Source: Drosophila miranda
Taxonomy: Eukaryota > Arthropoda > Insecta > Diptera > Drosophilidae
Assembly: GCF_003369915.1 (NCBI RefSeq)
Contig: NC_046674.1
Span: 22,199,657-22,263,656, forward strand
DNA length: 64,000 nucleotides
Direction of reading: 5' to 3'
Below, in pieces: positions 1 through 12,200 of this stretch. Position numbers and translations under genes: made by a program. The notes under the pieces are model-generated. The model did no database searches. It was not told the origin of the DNA and saw only the letters and a program-made list of their open reading frames with translations. The first letter of the stretch is position 1. Every line of letters starts with the position of its first letter.

Positions 1-672
1 GTGGCTATGGGCACCCACACTGCGTATACTTAATCCATGGTACGCTTAGGCTTAGGGGCCGCCCGAGGCCCGACGCGCGAGACCTGCACCATGTACCATA
101 CACCATGCACCATGCACCTTTCACCATACACAACGCACACTCAATTCACTCACTCATGCTTTTAGGTGCTTCCCCGCTCGACAAAAAATTAAGAGGAGAA
201 TTTTTCCAACACAGGACCAAGTGGCGCGCCAAAGTTGTAATGTTGCACTAAATCAGGCAAAATAAAACTTATGCGACTAAACCGAAAATTTTGAATGTGT
301 GTTGCTGTTGACAAAGCATTTTCGAAACTGATTTCGCCCAGGCAGGACGCACTGCCACGCATTTGTTGCAACAGCAACAACAACAACAACAGCTACCACT
401 GCAGCCAGAAAAAACTCATTATGAGAGCGGGCCGGCCACTGTCGACGCAGCCACAGCCACAGAAGTGGGTCCGTCCGGGTTACAGTCTGGGGCCGGGGCC
501 GGGGCCCATCAATAATTAGCAGACCTATTAATACGGAATGCAGGAGGGTTTGCTGCCTCCACCACGCCGCATCCACCGCCCAGTGCGTGGCGATTGAATT
601 TTTTATATTCCTTTTTTTTACATGTTAATTTATTCGATTATTTTGTTGTTTGCGCATCGTCATGAACATAAT

Positions 673-790
673 CAGCAGCAGCAGCAGATGCAGAAGCAGC
701 TAAAGTGGCAGCAACAGCAGCAGCAGCAAAAGCAGTGGCAGAAGCAGCAGCAGCAGCAGCAGCAGCGGCAGCGGCAACAGCGGCTGCAGT
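673..790. repeat. CAG/GCA trinucleotide-rich tract
   Basis: Imperfect CAG repeats with AAG and TGG interruptions. They read as poly-Gln, poly-Ala or poly-Ser depending on frame, and all frames stay open only because of the repeat. Tracts of this kind are common in Drosophila intergenic and untranslated DNA. Nothing here indicates a coding use. Confidence 0.8.
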
Positions 791-1152
791 GGCATGCGTC
801 AACTGCAGCAGCGCATTAATGCCACGCATACCACCCAACGCATTCCCCCCTCCTTCCCAGGCATCCTGCGGATCTCCTACTGCATCTCCGCCTGCCTTTT
901 CATTCGCTGCAGAGTTTTTTTAAATTCTTTTTTAGATGCGTTCGCACACAAAAAGTGCATTCATTATTTTTTCACTCGGCGCCAATCATTCACAGTCGGT
1001 TTCGGCCAGAGGATCGAAGACCGGCTTCCATACTACACGGAACAGGTACAATATTTTATCGCAAAGAAAGAAAATGACTTGGGGTTTAAAGATCAATCGT
1101 TCCTACGAGTATTTTTAGAATTTGGGAGAAATTTGACTATAGGTCTCAGCTA

Positions 1153-1353
1153 TCACTGAACATCTACTAGTTCAAGGTCTTCCAAGTAAAAGTCTATAAG
1201 AGGCCGATAAACTGCGTACTGCTTCCCCAGATTCTCGTATCTTGGAGGCGAAAGATCTGCATTGTGCAGATGATATTCGGATGCATACCGCCTGATCCGG
1301 CATAAAAAAGAAATTATAATACAATTTATTATTAATTTTTTTTCCTGCTGCAC
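1153..1353 (-). CDS. Candidate short coding exon, unrecognised
   Basis: The open frame ends in a tail rich in aromatic and acidic residues (for example YENLGKQYAVYRPLIDFYLE) that is not low-complexity, unlike most open frames nearby. A pyrimidine-rich stretch followed by CAG near 1300 could be a splice acceptor, so this could be a terminal exon. A second frame over the same bases is also open (MPDQAVCIRISS...), which weakens the case. No family is recognised and no partner exon was found. It may equally be chance or a decayed exon. Confidence 0.2.
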   Translation of the reverse strand: MQQEKKLIINCIIISFLCRIRRYASEYHLHNADLSPPRYENLGKQYAVYRPLIDFYLEDLELVDVQ

Positions 1354-2455
1354 TCACAAAGAGCCGCCGACCAACCAAAATGCAACCCACACGCCGTTCC
1401 CAGGGGGCGGGCCCAAACCGCACGCACGCATCAACGCATTATTCTCCCTCTTTTTTTTTGTATTTTATATTATTTTTTATGTTGTGTTGTGCTCAGCGCA
1501 AGTATTACACTTTTATTTCGTATTTTTTATCGCATTTTATGCGATTTTATTGTCATTTTGCGTAGCCCAAACCAGTGACAGCCGCCTGCCCACACCCCCA
1601 GCGGAGTATATAGCAAGTACATATGCAATATATGTACATATATGGTAGGATTCGGCAGGAGCTGGACGTGAGCGTTATGCAAATGAGCCTGTGCGTGTAT
1701 GCAGGTATGTACATGCTTTCGACGGGGTAATGCGAATGTTCACGTATTCGATATTAGTGGTATCCTCCACCTGGGGAGCCTAGAATGGAACAAAGAAGGG
1801 ATTTCGCAACTGTTTATAGCCATCGGCTATAAATTCGCACATTGCCCACAATCGGCGAGTACATAAATCGCCGGTACTTGCGGCTATATATTGTATAGTG
1901 GCCAACGTGTCTACGAAGCAATTGAATGAAATAGGGCTGATGCCTCGGAGGTGGGAAATATTAAAATAAATTGTCGCAAATATACGAGTACGAGTGTATT
2001 TGTATTAAATTCGGTTCGGTTCGGTTCGGTTTGGCAGTACATAGTTCACTCCATATCCAATCATTGTGAAAACATTTTGATTGAATAAATATCCATAATA
2101 AAATAAGACCGCTTATTGGCTAATTGCAAATCGGGAAATCGGCAGACGATTGGCTGGTTCCGAGGATCGGAGAGAGCCTTTTTTCTGACTAGAATCCAGT
2201 CCGTCATTGCTACATCATTATCCCATGATAAGTACAGTTCTCTCGGGCAGTGGCAGGCGACATCCGAGCCAGTGCATTAAGTGCATCCTCCTGTCGACTG
2301 TTCATTTTGCTGTCCCTGGGTTTGGGCCACGCACAAACAGCCCCTGGAGGTGGGAGTGCATTGGGGTCGGGGTCGGTGTCGGGGTCGCTGTCGGGGGGCC
2401 ATACATACATGGGAGCAGCTCAATGTAGTATGTATCTGAAAAAACATATTCTTAT

Positions 2456-2644
2456 TTAACATTTTTGTTTAATTTTCGGCAAGCGCACAAAAAATTCGGC
2501 CACCCTGCAGTGAAAGGCGTCGGGCATATCCCTACCGGCAAGAGATGTCTCTGTGTAATTGAAGAGCTGTGTATTTATCACTTCCACTGCCTGATCCCCG
2601 AAACTGTGATCCATCGCTTCATCTAGTGCATTCGTCAATTCCAT
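2456..2644 (-). CDS. Candidate 62-aa protein, unrecognised
   Basis: A complete ATG-to-TAA frame of 62 codons on the minus strand. Its composition is balanced, with acidic, aromatic and hydrophobic residues mixed (MELTNALDEAMDHSFGDQAV at the start), no repeats and no signal peptide. It does not resemble the low-complexity frames around it. There is no recognised domain. It could be a small gene or one exon of a larger minus-strand gene. Support is composition only. Confidence 0.3.
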   Translation of the reverse strand: MELTNALDEAMDHSFGDQAVEVINTQLFNYTETSLAGRDMPDAFHCRVAEFFVRLPKIKQKC

Positions 2645-2769
2645 AAAAATAGTACATATTACATATTCATTAATTTTCCATTCAATGATCGATCATGGGC
2701 GTAGATGTCATCGTTCAAAAACGGGGTGGGATGAATATCAGGGAAGCATTTACGATGGAGATCGCTACA

Positions 2770-2853
2770 GTCAGGATGGCCGAGTGGTCTAAGGCGCTGC
2801 GTTCAGGTCGCAGTCTACTTCTGTAGGCGTGGGTTCGAATCCCACTTCTGACA
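2770..2853 (+). tRNA. tRNA-Leu (anticodon CAG)
   Basis: The whole cloverleaf is visible. The acceptor strand GTCAGGA (2770-2776) pairs with TTCTGAC (2846-2852), with one G-T wobble, and A2853 is the discriminator. The D-arm region reads TGGCCGAGTGGTCTAAGGC, which matches box A. The anticodon stem CTGCG/CGCAG encloses loop TTCAGGT with anticodon CAG at 2804-2806. There is a long type-II variable arm, as leucine tRNAs have, and the T-arm GTGGG-TTCGAAT-CCCAC matches box B. No intron is present and no CCA is encoded. It reads CUG codons. Confidence 0.97.
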
Positions 2854-2866
2854 AGAACGTTCTTTC

Positions 2867-2871
2867 TTTTT
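2867..2871 (+). terminator. RNA polymerase III terminator of tRNA-Leu
   Basis: A run of five T residues on the sense strand begins 14 bases after the tRNA discriminator base. This is the usual Pol III stop signal. Confidence 0.8.
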
Positions 2872-3690
2872 GTAATTTTTACTCTATTTTATTTGGATTT
2901 TTTCCTGGTTAATGTATTTCCTGCACACAGCGTCGCGCCTCGGCGCGAAAAACAATGCAACAAAAATACATTTTGCATGGAAACATAGTACATCGCTACA
3001 TAGTCGTACGTCACCCACCATGCCCACCATTTGCCCCCCTTATGTACTCGCATTGTTTCCATTTACAGCAAAAAGAGTCCGCAAACCAAATTGATTTTTA
3101 TTCTACAACATTTTCGAATGTTTTTATTTCGCAAACAATTTGCAACCCTTAAAAAAATCCACGCCGGCTTTCACATATGCGAATTTTTCGGGGTTTTCGT
3201 TTTTTAATGATGCGAATCCGATGTACGAAATTTTCATTAATACTCGCACTCCGTCCGGCCGGCCTCCCCTCATTGTGTGGCTGTCGCTGTGGCAGTGGCA
3301 TTGGCGAGGGTGCGAAAGAGATGGCTAGGAAGCACCACAGACACTGGGGCGACATGGACATGGATATGGACGTGGACATGGACAGGGACATGGGACTGTG
3401 GGTTTAAAGTGCGTCATGTATGTACATGTACAGGTCAGGACATGGACTTGGTGGAGCATATGCAGGGCTCCGAACATACATACATGCATCTGCCTATGTA
3501 GTACATAGGCCTTTACATGGGACCCGAGTGCTTATGCAATGCGGTTAACGTTCCCCCCATCCCTCACGAATCTCAGGCCAGACCACACCAGATCTCTGCT
3601 GTTTGTTTGAATTCTTTTTCAAAAATAATTGAATGTTATTTTCAATTAATTGTTCGTTAGGCGGGAGCACCTACCACCATCCAGAACAAG

Positions 3691-3729
3691 GCCCAGACCC
3701 AGACCCAGACCCAGACCCAAACCCAAGCC
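3691..3729. repeat. (CAGACC)n simple repeat
   Basis: About six near-perfect hexanucleotide copies that grade into CAAGCC/CAGCTC variants. Confidence 0.85.
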
Positions 3730-4424
3730 CAGCTCCAGGCCGAGATGCAGATACAGTCACAGGTCCAGGCACAGGCTGGCAACAAATTGGCTGCAATCGA
3801 ATTGCCTCTCGATGCACACTCCCAGATACGAGCTAATGGATAATGCGACCCCGTAATTGGATTATCGGCGAATGAATAACCCGCCAAATTTACTGTGCTG
3901 TGTCCCTCTCAGTCTGCTCCACTGAAACGTGAATTAAAGTTAAGTAAAATCCAACCATGTGGCAATCGGACGGGACAAAGAGGATCCTGCTCTTTGCGAG
4001 ATCTACATAAGTATGCTGGGCAGAACAAAACCTCAACGAAGGTTACAACTCTTAAGGCCTATCCGAATATTGTCATGAAATTGCATCCTGAAAATAATAC
4101 TTATTTGTATACTCGGCCAAGTGGGATAGGTGGGAGTTAAACCAGGATAATGACATGACCCGAATCACTTATAAATTCTGACTAAGAAATCGTTCCTGGA
4201 CAACAAGGTTTCGCCGGATCTTAGTCCCATATATCATCTTTGGGGGATCGTAAAGAAAAGGACTTATGGCAAAAAGTATAGTCCTGGGGGATTTCATGAG
4301 TCGTAGATGCGCTTAAGTCACTGAATATCGTGGTGCCACAAACAAATATTAAAGCTAAAAATTAATCCACTATTCAAACAAAATCAGAAAGAAGACAAAA
4401 CGATCGTTAACGTTGTGACTCTTA

Positions 4425-5190
4425 TTTACATATACCCGGTACTCCGTCTACTGACTGAGCATAAGTGAGGCAATATATTTTATGGTATGTCGTTTGGAAA
4501 ACGAACAAAAATTGCATACAAATCGGCCAAACCATTTAGGAGACTTTATATACAGCTTAAGTTCCATAAGTCGAACCACTTCGAAGACTTCGACTTACAG
4601 CGTTAAACGTAATGTGCTCGCTAAAAACTGTTGCCACACGTTGTATTTCGAAAGTAACAAACGTTCGAGTAATTGAAGTTCAACTGTATGTATTAGATTT
4701 GATCTGTTTTTTATTTTTCCTTAATTTTTTTATATCTCTGTCTCTTTTTTTTCTATTTTCATACAAATACCAGCCGTCTTATCTCGCCCCCTGTCGCCAC
4801 AGCGCGAACACTGCACGAAGAAGAGTGGGTGAGAGCGAGAGAGGGAAAGAGAGAGAGAATAAGCCCGTAGAATGCGTTGCGTAGCCACTGAAATTGTATT
4901 TGTTCGTTCTGGCTATAATAATAAACCGATCTGATGCAGGTTCGGCAACCTGTTAGATATGGTCAATCTCTTTAATTTGTATTTCTCGTATCTTCAAAAT
5001 TGTGGAAGCCACAGAAAGACCTTTCGCGGGGGTTATACATATATGCTCTTATAGTCTCTGAAATCTAGGCCCTCATCGAGAAGAACGAACAGATGGACAG
5101 ACAGACATGGCAATATCGAGAAAACGGAAACGTGCTCTTCTGGGTGTTACACACATCCACTTTCACCACTCTTTGAGGATCGGGATATTC
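4425..5190. mobile_element. DINE-1/SGM/mini-me-like (Helentron-associated) remnant
   Basis: Several hallmarks of this non-autonomous rolling-circle family occur in order. They are a TATACCCGGTACTCCGT-like segment near 4432, a GTCTTATCTCGC...GCGAACACTGCACGAAGAAGAGT segment near 4772-4829, and a TTATACATATATGCTCTTATAG stretch near 5034. A GACAGACAGACATGG GTCY-type tract near 5096-5110 is followed by ACGTGCTCTTCTGGGTGTTACACACA. The GTCY tract and trailing block are diagnostic of mini-me/DINE-1 (family knowledge). A related, inverted fragment lies at 7340-7720. The ends are not exactly defined. Confidence 0.6.
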
Positions 5191-6329
5191 CGCTTATATT
5201 ATTTTTTCTATGACTGTATGTACAATATTTGCCTTTGACAATCGTATGTTTTCAGTGTGTAGTCCTTTCGAGCCCTTCTCGCAGCTTCCTATTCAGATTC
5301 TGGCTCTTGGCTTATTATTAGCTTCGAGCATCCGATTGAATTAGACTACTTCAAATGTAAAGTACCCTGGCTCATCCTCCGTTTACCTGCAGCCTGCACT
5401 CTGCACCACAAGGTTGCATACAGAGGGTGCCCCCACATATGTATGTATGTATGTACATACATACATATATTGTAGTACATGAACAAGGCTCAGTCTTTCG
5501 TAAGGGATGCAGCAGGAGGCAGCCCCAAAGCAGCATAAAAAAAACAAAAAAAAACAATAGAAGAGTAAAGTGCATTTTAAATTTTGTTGCTATCGATTTT
5601 CGCGGGGGGAAAGAGACGGCCAGAGCAACAGAGCGAGATGGCTAGCGGCCATCCCCATATACAAATATATTTGTACATGTATGCACATGCAACGGGGTTG
5701 CACACATACATCGGACTGTTGCATATATGGAGTAAGCATAAAAAATGCAAATGTGCATGGACATGAAAGCCTACCCCACCACCAGCCCCTTCGCTCCTCC
5801 TGCTGCTCCTGCTGCTGCCGCCTCCATTTGCATTGCCGAAAAATGCAACAGACCGAAGCCTGGTCCTTGGTCGAAGTCGGAGCTGGCGCTGGAGCTACGG
5901 CCGGAGAGACTCTGCCTTAAATGCACCCAAAAGGGTTGGCCCAACATGGGCTGGTGGAAAGGGAAATCCCTCTGAGCTGCTTTTTGCATTGTGGAGCCGC
6001 CTTTTGGTCCAGCCTAGAACCAGGTACCAGGTCCAGGAGCACCTAATGAAGTTGCAAGCCGCTTGTCATCTGTACCTGGCAACCCACATGGATGGTGGGA
6101 ATGGGAGCATGGCAATGGCAATGGAGATGGAGATGTTAATGGTAATGGGAATGGGTGTGGATATGTAGATGGGTTGGGTAGACGTCCAAGAACTGAGGCC
6201 CATGTTCGACGTGTTGTCAGCAATTCAACCGCACACAGACGATTGCCAATTGGGAATGCACGGATGCAGTATTCAGTATGGACACATCCTGCGTGTACAG
6301 TCAGGTGCAATATCCGCAACAGGAGAGTC

Positions 6330-6581
6330 TTACATTTTTAAATAATATTGCATCCACTGCTGCCCCATGCCATACATGCCACCCATGCCACCCATGCCAG
6401 CACTGCCGCCACCCTTAAATAAAAATGGCAAATGAATGGCCATTTTTGCAACTGAAGTTTGCGGTTTGTCCTCAAAGTACTGGGACTCTTCCAACGTATC
6501 CTTATTGGGAAATAGACGTAGATACCCATCCATCGAAAGCACATCTCTTGGCTCGTAATTAATATTGATAAATGGATACAT
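6330..6581 (-). CDS. Candidate 83-aa protein with Gly/Met-rich tail, unrecognised
   Basis: A complete ATG-TAA frame on the minus strand. The first 60 residues look like a folded sequence (MYPFININYEPRDVLSMDGY, then LFPNKDTLEESQYFEDKPQ). The tail is a Gly-Met repeat (GMGGMGGMYGMGQQW). A stop codon lies just upstream in frame, so the ATG at 6581 is either the true start or sits within a first coding exon. No family is recognised. The mixed composition argues for a real small gene. The absence of a recognisable relative keeps confidence low. Confidence 0.35.
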   Translation of the reverse strand: MYPFININYEPRDVLSMDGYLRLFPNKDTLEESQYFEDKPQTSVAKMAIHLPFLFKGGGSAGMGGMGGMYGMGQQWMQYYLKM

Positions 6582-9526
6582 TTCGAGCGCACTTCATTGG
6601 CCAAGTTGCACTGCAGTTGCAGCAGTCAATGGGAGATGGCAATGGCGATGGCAAGGCCTGTCAGCAATCCCTCCACTCCGAAATCCCATTGCCAGAAGCA
6701 TGGCGATGAAGCTCACTCGGGAAATCATCCATCAGTTGACAGCAAAAGGCAGACAGACAGGCAGACGGACGGACAGATGGACTGACAGACGGACAGAGGC
6801 TGTCCAATTCCGAGCAGGAGATGAATATGAAAACTCGGATAATAGACGAAACGGACATTGATGCATGTATGATATATGAATCAAAATAATGGCTGGCGGT
6901 GGTTCGGTCTCGTGATTCGGTGATTGTGGGGATGGGTGGGGGGGGAATGTAATTACGCAGCCGCGGCATCTGTTGCTATGGGAATGGGCTGCCGAGCTGT
7001 ACATTTCACTGCCTGAATGCGCGAAAAAAAATGAGTCCCACAGCAGTGGGGCGATGCGAAATATATCCATTAGCTTCTGCTTAAAACATTTTCATCGGTA
7101 AAAGGAAAAAACGAAGAAACCCAGGAGCTACTGATAATTTTTGAATGCACTTTCTACGAGAAAAAATGATGTTGTAGGCCCGGGTGAGTAGATCACTTCC
7201 GCATACTTGCAATTTCCCAATTGAAAAAATTCAAAAGCCGCGGCATACACAAAAATTAATTAATTTATTAAAAAGAAAATTGTAGCACCTGTGAAAATAT
7301 TTTACATGCGTGTCGATAGAGTGGATTTATCTGAAGTCTTTTACCATTTTCAATGTACCTCACGTACTCTTCTTCGTGCAGTGTTCGCGATATGACGAAA
7401 AGCAGCGAGATAAAACGGCTTTTTTGGTGTTAGAATAATCAGTATAAGCAAAAAAACGGATGTAAAAGATATGTTAATGTAAAGGAATATGAGAAAAAAA
7501 AAAAATCGAATATATAAAAATCTCGCAAACTGGTCGAAATGTTTACATGAAATTTTTTTCGGGACGAAACCAAATAAAAATCGCAATATAAAATATTTTG
7601 TATAAATTACATAAATCATAAGCACACACACATACATATGTACATAGATGCTGACTGAGTACCGGCTATAAAGTAGAGCCGCGGCCCTTGCCGCTAGTCA
7701 AAACTTTCCCGCCCGTTTGTGTATTGTATGGTCCTAATTTTAGACGTTAGTTCTTAAGTGGCTATAATTCTCAACAAAATTAGATAATAATTGTTAAAAC
7801 CATTTTAATTGATTAAATTGATTGAAAGAAAACTACTTATAAGAAATACTATCAGGTAAAATTTGTGACAAAGCTGAACCTGTCCCGAATCAGAACGGAA
7901 AAGAGAGGCTTTTGGCCGCAGCGCAGTGGAGTGGGGGGGGGCTATTTATTTCGGTGCATGCTTCAAAGGGGGGCATGGTATTCTTATTGTGCATATGAAA
8001 TATTGAAATTTAGCCCGTAGGCTTATACCCGTATGAAAACAAGAATAAAGTCGAGGCGCCTCCTCGGCCGCATGTAATGAAAATTTCAACAGAACACAAC
8101 GGAAAAAGGGTGGATGTGAGTGGGCGCTCGGAGGTGGGTGGGCTTGTGCGGCAGGCAGGGGTTGACTTTTCAAGAGGGACCTGGGACCTGCTGGGCCACT
8201 CGACATATTGAAGCATATTAATTAAAAACATTTTCATTTATTAAAAGAGCAGTCGGGGAGGAGGAGAGCATGAGCGGCCGGTGCACAGGAGATTGTGGCA
8301 CCTGAATAGCTGCAGAAGCAGCAAAAACAACAGCAGCTGAGGGGCGAATCAGCAGTACTTTGCTGTGTTCGGAATTCCCTGTAAAGCAGGGAATTGGTAT
8401 CTCCAACGGGGACGGGGATAAGAGTAATTCTATTAGCCATTCAAATGAAACCGCCTCCATGCTAACCACTAATCCCTGGCATTCCCTGGCCATTCCATCA
8501 GAAATATGCATCCAGAAGCCTGCAATTTTCAGCCAAGAACATTCGCCATTCGCCAATGGCCGTTAATCGTTCGATGCCTTCCGATTTGCCCGATGGGACA
8601 GTCCGCCAAGCGGCAATTTGTCCCTAGTCGAGTCCCATTGGGGCGCCTCCAAAAAGACAGAAGGGGCACATATTTTATCAGGCTGGTTCCTAACAAATTG
8701 CTCAACAACCAGCGACCATAATCGTAATCGTAAGGCATACCAGGATCCATAGATGGAGGATGGTAGATGGTAAATGGGAGATGGGAGGGACTCGAGAAAA
8801 GATATGTGTGTAGGACCACAACATAAATTTAAATGATAATAGCGAAAACATACATTGCCAGATACTTTGTTGCTAATTGCGGTCGAGGACGACTTTGCTC
8901 TAATTGAAATACAACACGTATTCCGGTAGAGTCTTCCGGGGGTGGTGGACTGCGGAGGGGGGAGGGGAGTCTGCAGACATACGGAGTGCAGCTTCTGGAC
9001 TCTGTCTTGTGGCAGGTGAACTTGTTTCTCTTTTGGCGCTCCGCTAACCAGACACCATTTATCATTACGAGCCCCGAGAACTGGGAAAACTAGATTTCAC
9101 TGACCGACTACAGGCCATGGCCACAGCTACGGCTACGGCTACCGCTACCAGAGAGTTGTCTCCGCTGGGAGTCATCGTTGTTTTGAGGCATGTGGATCGT
9201 TCGTACTCTGTTCCCTGTGCTCTGTTCCATGTTCCATGTTCGATCGGGGCTCTGAGATTTTTGCGAAAATTAATTTTAATTACCCAACGATGTTGTCGCC
9301 GAAAGCCGCTAAAGTTGCTGGCTGTCTTGTCAGTTCTTCATAGACAGCTGATCAATAACAATTTTCGTGGCATTTCCGCTTCTAATTAAGTGCGGCAGAG
9401 ATTGTCGCCAGTCGGATGCGAGATGCCATCCAGGATTGGGCAGGCTGGGTATGTCGTAGCAACCAGTAAAGATCTTTCACCATTATGACAGAGTTCGAGA
9501 AGTACTTGTAAAATTCGAAATTAAAC
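6582..9526. other. Intergenic DNA, no gene recognised
   Basis: This holds an inverted DINE-1-like fragment (7340-7720), a GACAGACAGG/GACGGACAG tract near 6748-6800, and AT-rich stretches. The open frames are short and without recognisable domains. Confidence 0.6.
7340..7720. mobile_element. DINE-1/SGM-like fragment, inverted relative to the 4.4-kb copy
   Basis: Read on the minus strand it carries a TTTATAGCCGGTACTCAGTCAGCAT segment and a GCGAACACTGCACGAAGAAGAGT segment. Both also occur in the element at 4425-5190, so they were evidently placed by the same repeat family. The spacer between them is AT-rich and diverged. The GTCY end is not seen, so this is a fragment. Confidence 0.55.
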
Positions 9527-9919
9527 ATGCGTCCATTCCGACAGAATTCAACAATCTCCGAATCCGTCCCGGGGACCAATCGAGACGATTTTCCAGAGAT
9601 CACCATTGAGTCCACAATGGAGAAGCTCCTGGAGGTCCGGAATCGCCTGCATGGCATCTCGGAGCGCTCGCAAGCGCTGGAAACCGGGGTGCAGTCTCTC
9701 CGACGTGTGCTGACCGCCCAGGCCCAAAAAGATAGTAAGAATGCCTTGGGAAAACTGGAGGAGTTACGGCAAATACGGAACGCCATCTCATCCGCGAAGA
9801 AAGATAATGAAGATGAACTCAGGAAAGTTTTAGGTCGTATCACATCCGTGAAGAATGGGGAGAAGTTGGAAGATAATGAAGCTTCAGTCAGTGGAGTTTT
9901 AGGCTGTAGTTTTCACTAA
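9527..9919 (+). CDS. Small coiled-coil protein, 130 aa, unrecognised
   Basis: An intact ATG-TAA frame whose residues about 25-115 are strongly heptad-like, with Leu/Ile/Val spaced at 3 and 4 (for example MEKLLEVRNRLHGI and GKLEELRQIRNAISSAKK). It is rich in Lys, Glu and Arg. There is no signal peptide and no membrane segment. The frame is GC-rich in third positions over the coding part and becomes AT-rich right after the stop, which supports real coding. The protein is probably cytoplasmic or cytoskeletal, perhaps a partner-binding coiled-coil. The family is not recognised. A tiny upstream frame (MTEFEKYL) ends 13 bases before the ATG and could be an upstream ORF. An AATAAA near 10159 could serve as poly(A) signal. 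Confidence 0.6.
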   Translation: MRPFRQNSTISESVPGTNRDDFPEITIESTMEKLLEVRNRLHGISERSQALETGVQSLRRVLTAQAQKDSKNALGKLEELRQIRNAISSAKKDNEDELRKVLGRITSVKNGEKLEDNEASVSGVLGCSFH

Positions 9920-10966
9920 AAACAATACGTTATTGAAGAAACAAAGGAACGAGCGTATGTTCGAGTGGTTTTTTGGGTGTGTGTCTTTTTGGGACTGAGA
10001 GCACGTGCCCTTGACCGTGGCATAATACCGAAAAATACCCAGGCACACGCTATCAAGAGTCGGAGGCATTCGTCATAGCGGAACCACGCCTGGGAGGAGA
10101 AGATCACCATGTACTCGTATACGTATTGTATATGTGGCAAGGTCTATTCAGACACCAGAATAAAAGGTAGCTCTCCCTCCTGTTCCACCTCCACTTGTGA
10201 TTCTCCCAACCGCAAATGGGAGCGGGAGGAGAGAAGAGAGCAAACTAAACACAAACTGAATGCAAAATTTGCAGCATGCGTCATTAGGCTGGCTGGCTGC
10301 TGCTGCTGCTCGTGGGGCTGAGGGGGGAGTTCAGTGGAGTGCCAGTGGAGTGGCTGTGCCAGTGCAAGTGGAAGTGGCATTGACGCTGCCGCTGCCGTTT
10401 CGACGCACGCTTCGCTGGTCAGTCATTAAGTGAGTCAGCGGGTTGGTTGAAGTGCTGACTGACCAGTTCCTTCCTCGCTCTCGGCCAGGCCCAGACACAG
10501 ACACCACCCTCCAGGCATGTGTGTGTGTGTGTGTGTTAGCCTGTGGCGAGTGATAAAAGGCAGTCAGGGCAATGTGGCTGCGGCTGCTGCTGCTGCTACG
10601 CCTACACAGACGACTCTGGGCCCATCGTTTAAAACAATTCCAGGGGAGCGTGCGGCAAGGGCAGGGGCTTCCACAGATGCATGCAAAATTGAGAGAGATG
10701 AAGGGAGAGTGAGAGGGCCAGAGTGTCCATGGAATCTGCTTATTCCTGTTCTATTCCCACAGCGAGAACTGTAGCCAAGGTGTATTATTAGGTGAGGTGC
10801 AACAGCTGCTACTGTCGAGCCTCAGAGCCTAAGACAGCCTTGGATGATTGAGAATTGATTTTCTTTTCTTCAGGCTATAGGAACGTCCCACCTTATTTCG
10901 ATTACGCAGTGGCTGTAGCGCATCTATCTTTCGGCTAGACCCAAACTCACACGCCCACACACTCTC

Positions 10967-10967
<1 letters not shown>

Positions 10968-11004
<37 letters not shown>
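10968..11004. repeat. (CTGT)n tetranucleotide repeat
   Basis: About nine consecutive CTGT units. A (CT)n tract follows at 11052-11071. Confidence 0.9.
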
Positions 11005-11797
11005 GTTTCTCTTTGGGGGCTAATGTCCGGGCTTCTTGTTGCTCTCTGTTTTCTCTCTCTCTCTCTCTCTCGCTCTTCGCTCATCATTCGGGTCGAATAG
11101 TACGAGTACTCGTAAAATCCTTGAACGAGATCATCAATCTTGCTTTGTTGTACTCGTACTCGTAGCTCCCATTCCCTTTCCAATTCCCCCTGTTCCTGGG
11201 CCAGGCCCTCCTTTCGCCTTTGTTTTTGCTCTTCTCTTTTTTGCTGTCGCGCCTTTTTTGTATGTCATTTGCCATGCCGCCCGTCCCTTCCGCATTCGGG
11301 TAGTATTCCCCGCTTTTTGTTCTTTACTTTATTTATGCCGCCCAGCCTCCCCCCAACATAACCCCAACCCCCTACCCACCAAGCAGACAGAGGGACAGCG
11401 GAAAAAGCCAGCGGCAAAAACTGCAATCACTTTTTGCTGTTGGTTTTTGTCAGTTTTTTGCGAATTTCACTTTTTTAGTCATTTCCATTTATTTTATTTG
11501 CAGTTTAGAGCCCCCCTCCCCAACCCCGTACTGTGCCTCCTTTTCCACCCACAAATGGGGAAATGGCGGTGAGTGGAGACAGAAGAGAGCAAAAAACAGA
11601 GCGAGAGAGAGCAAAAGAGTGGGTGGAAGAGTGAGAGCGGAGCTGGAGCTGGAGGAGTTGGTTGCATTTCATTTATGTTTTTTTTCTTAACTTTTGTTTG
11701 GCTGTGTTAGCGCTAGTGTATCTGTTTGCGTGCGTGTGTGATGCAATGACCTCGAACTTTGTTTGCCCATCGCTGCATCTTGAAGATCTTTTTTTTT

Positions 11798-12200
11798 CTA
11801 CTATACCCTTGATGAGAGTGGGTACAATGTGTTTTGATCAAATGGTTGGAAAGCAGGAAAAGATGGATTTTGTAAATACCTACACATACATTTGTATATG
11901 TACATATTTATGTGTATGTATGTGTACATAAGGAGTGAGTGGTTGGGGGGTGGGGAGCTGATATTCAGAGCAATATAGCCATCTACAATTCATGTAATAA
12001 TTCTTTATAAAAACAAAGTTTTACACCTTTCTACTTTGAAATAGCTCCATTAAATTTTAAAGATATCGAAATAAAAATGCATTCCAGCATATCTAAACAG
12101 CCTGCACTTTAATACTTTGCAAAGCAACTCAACTATCTAGGAGATGAACCTGCTAGGGTATCAAAAGCTTCGACCTTCCCTTTGTTTTTTGCTTGTTTCT
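11798..12200. mobile_element. DINE-1/SGM-like remnant
   Basis: It begins with CTATACCCTTGATGAGAGTGG and runs into a TTTTGATCAAATGGTTGGAAAGC block. This resembles the TATACCCTTGCAGAGGGTA...TTTGCAACGC head of the family. It ends with CTAGGGTATCAAAAGCTTCGACC, like the usual AGGGTATAAAAACTTCGGC tail. The middle is diverged and carries a TACATA microsatellite. This is old non-autonomous Helentron-type DNA with no coding capacity. Confidence 0.6.

Larger units (their letters stand above)
1..2455. other. Gene-poor AT/GC-mixed intergenic DNA
   Basis: No gene is recognised with confidence here. The stretch holds a long CAG-rich tract (about 673-790), ACATAT/TACATA microsatellite runs near 1615-1645, a short GGTTC repeat near 2010-2030 and GC-rich simple sequence near 2340-2400. 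One short minus-strand open frame at 1153-1353 has a protein-like composition and is listed separately. Confidence 0.6.
2872..6329. other. Intergenic DNA with repeats, no gene recognised
   Basis: This stretch contains CAGACC-type simple repeats (about 3691-3729), ACATGG/ACATAC microsatellites, a DINE-1-like element (about 4425-5190) and GGAGCT/GGAATG-type short repeats near 5860-6170. The open frames are low-complexity or AT-rich and resemble no family. Confidence 0.6.

Noticed and set aside
622-923. Poly-Gln and poly-Ala frames near the left end
   Set aside because: They arise only from the CAG tract and have no flanking coding signal.
9490-9543. Short intron joining MTEFEKYL to the coiled-coil frame at 9.5 kb
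   Set aside because: The GT-AG pair would give an intron of about 37 bases, shorter than functional Drosophila introns.
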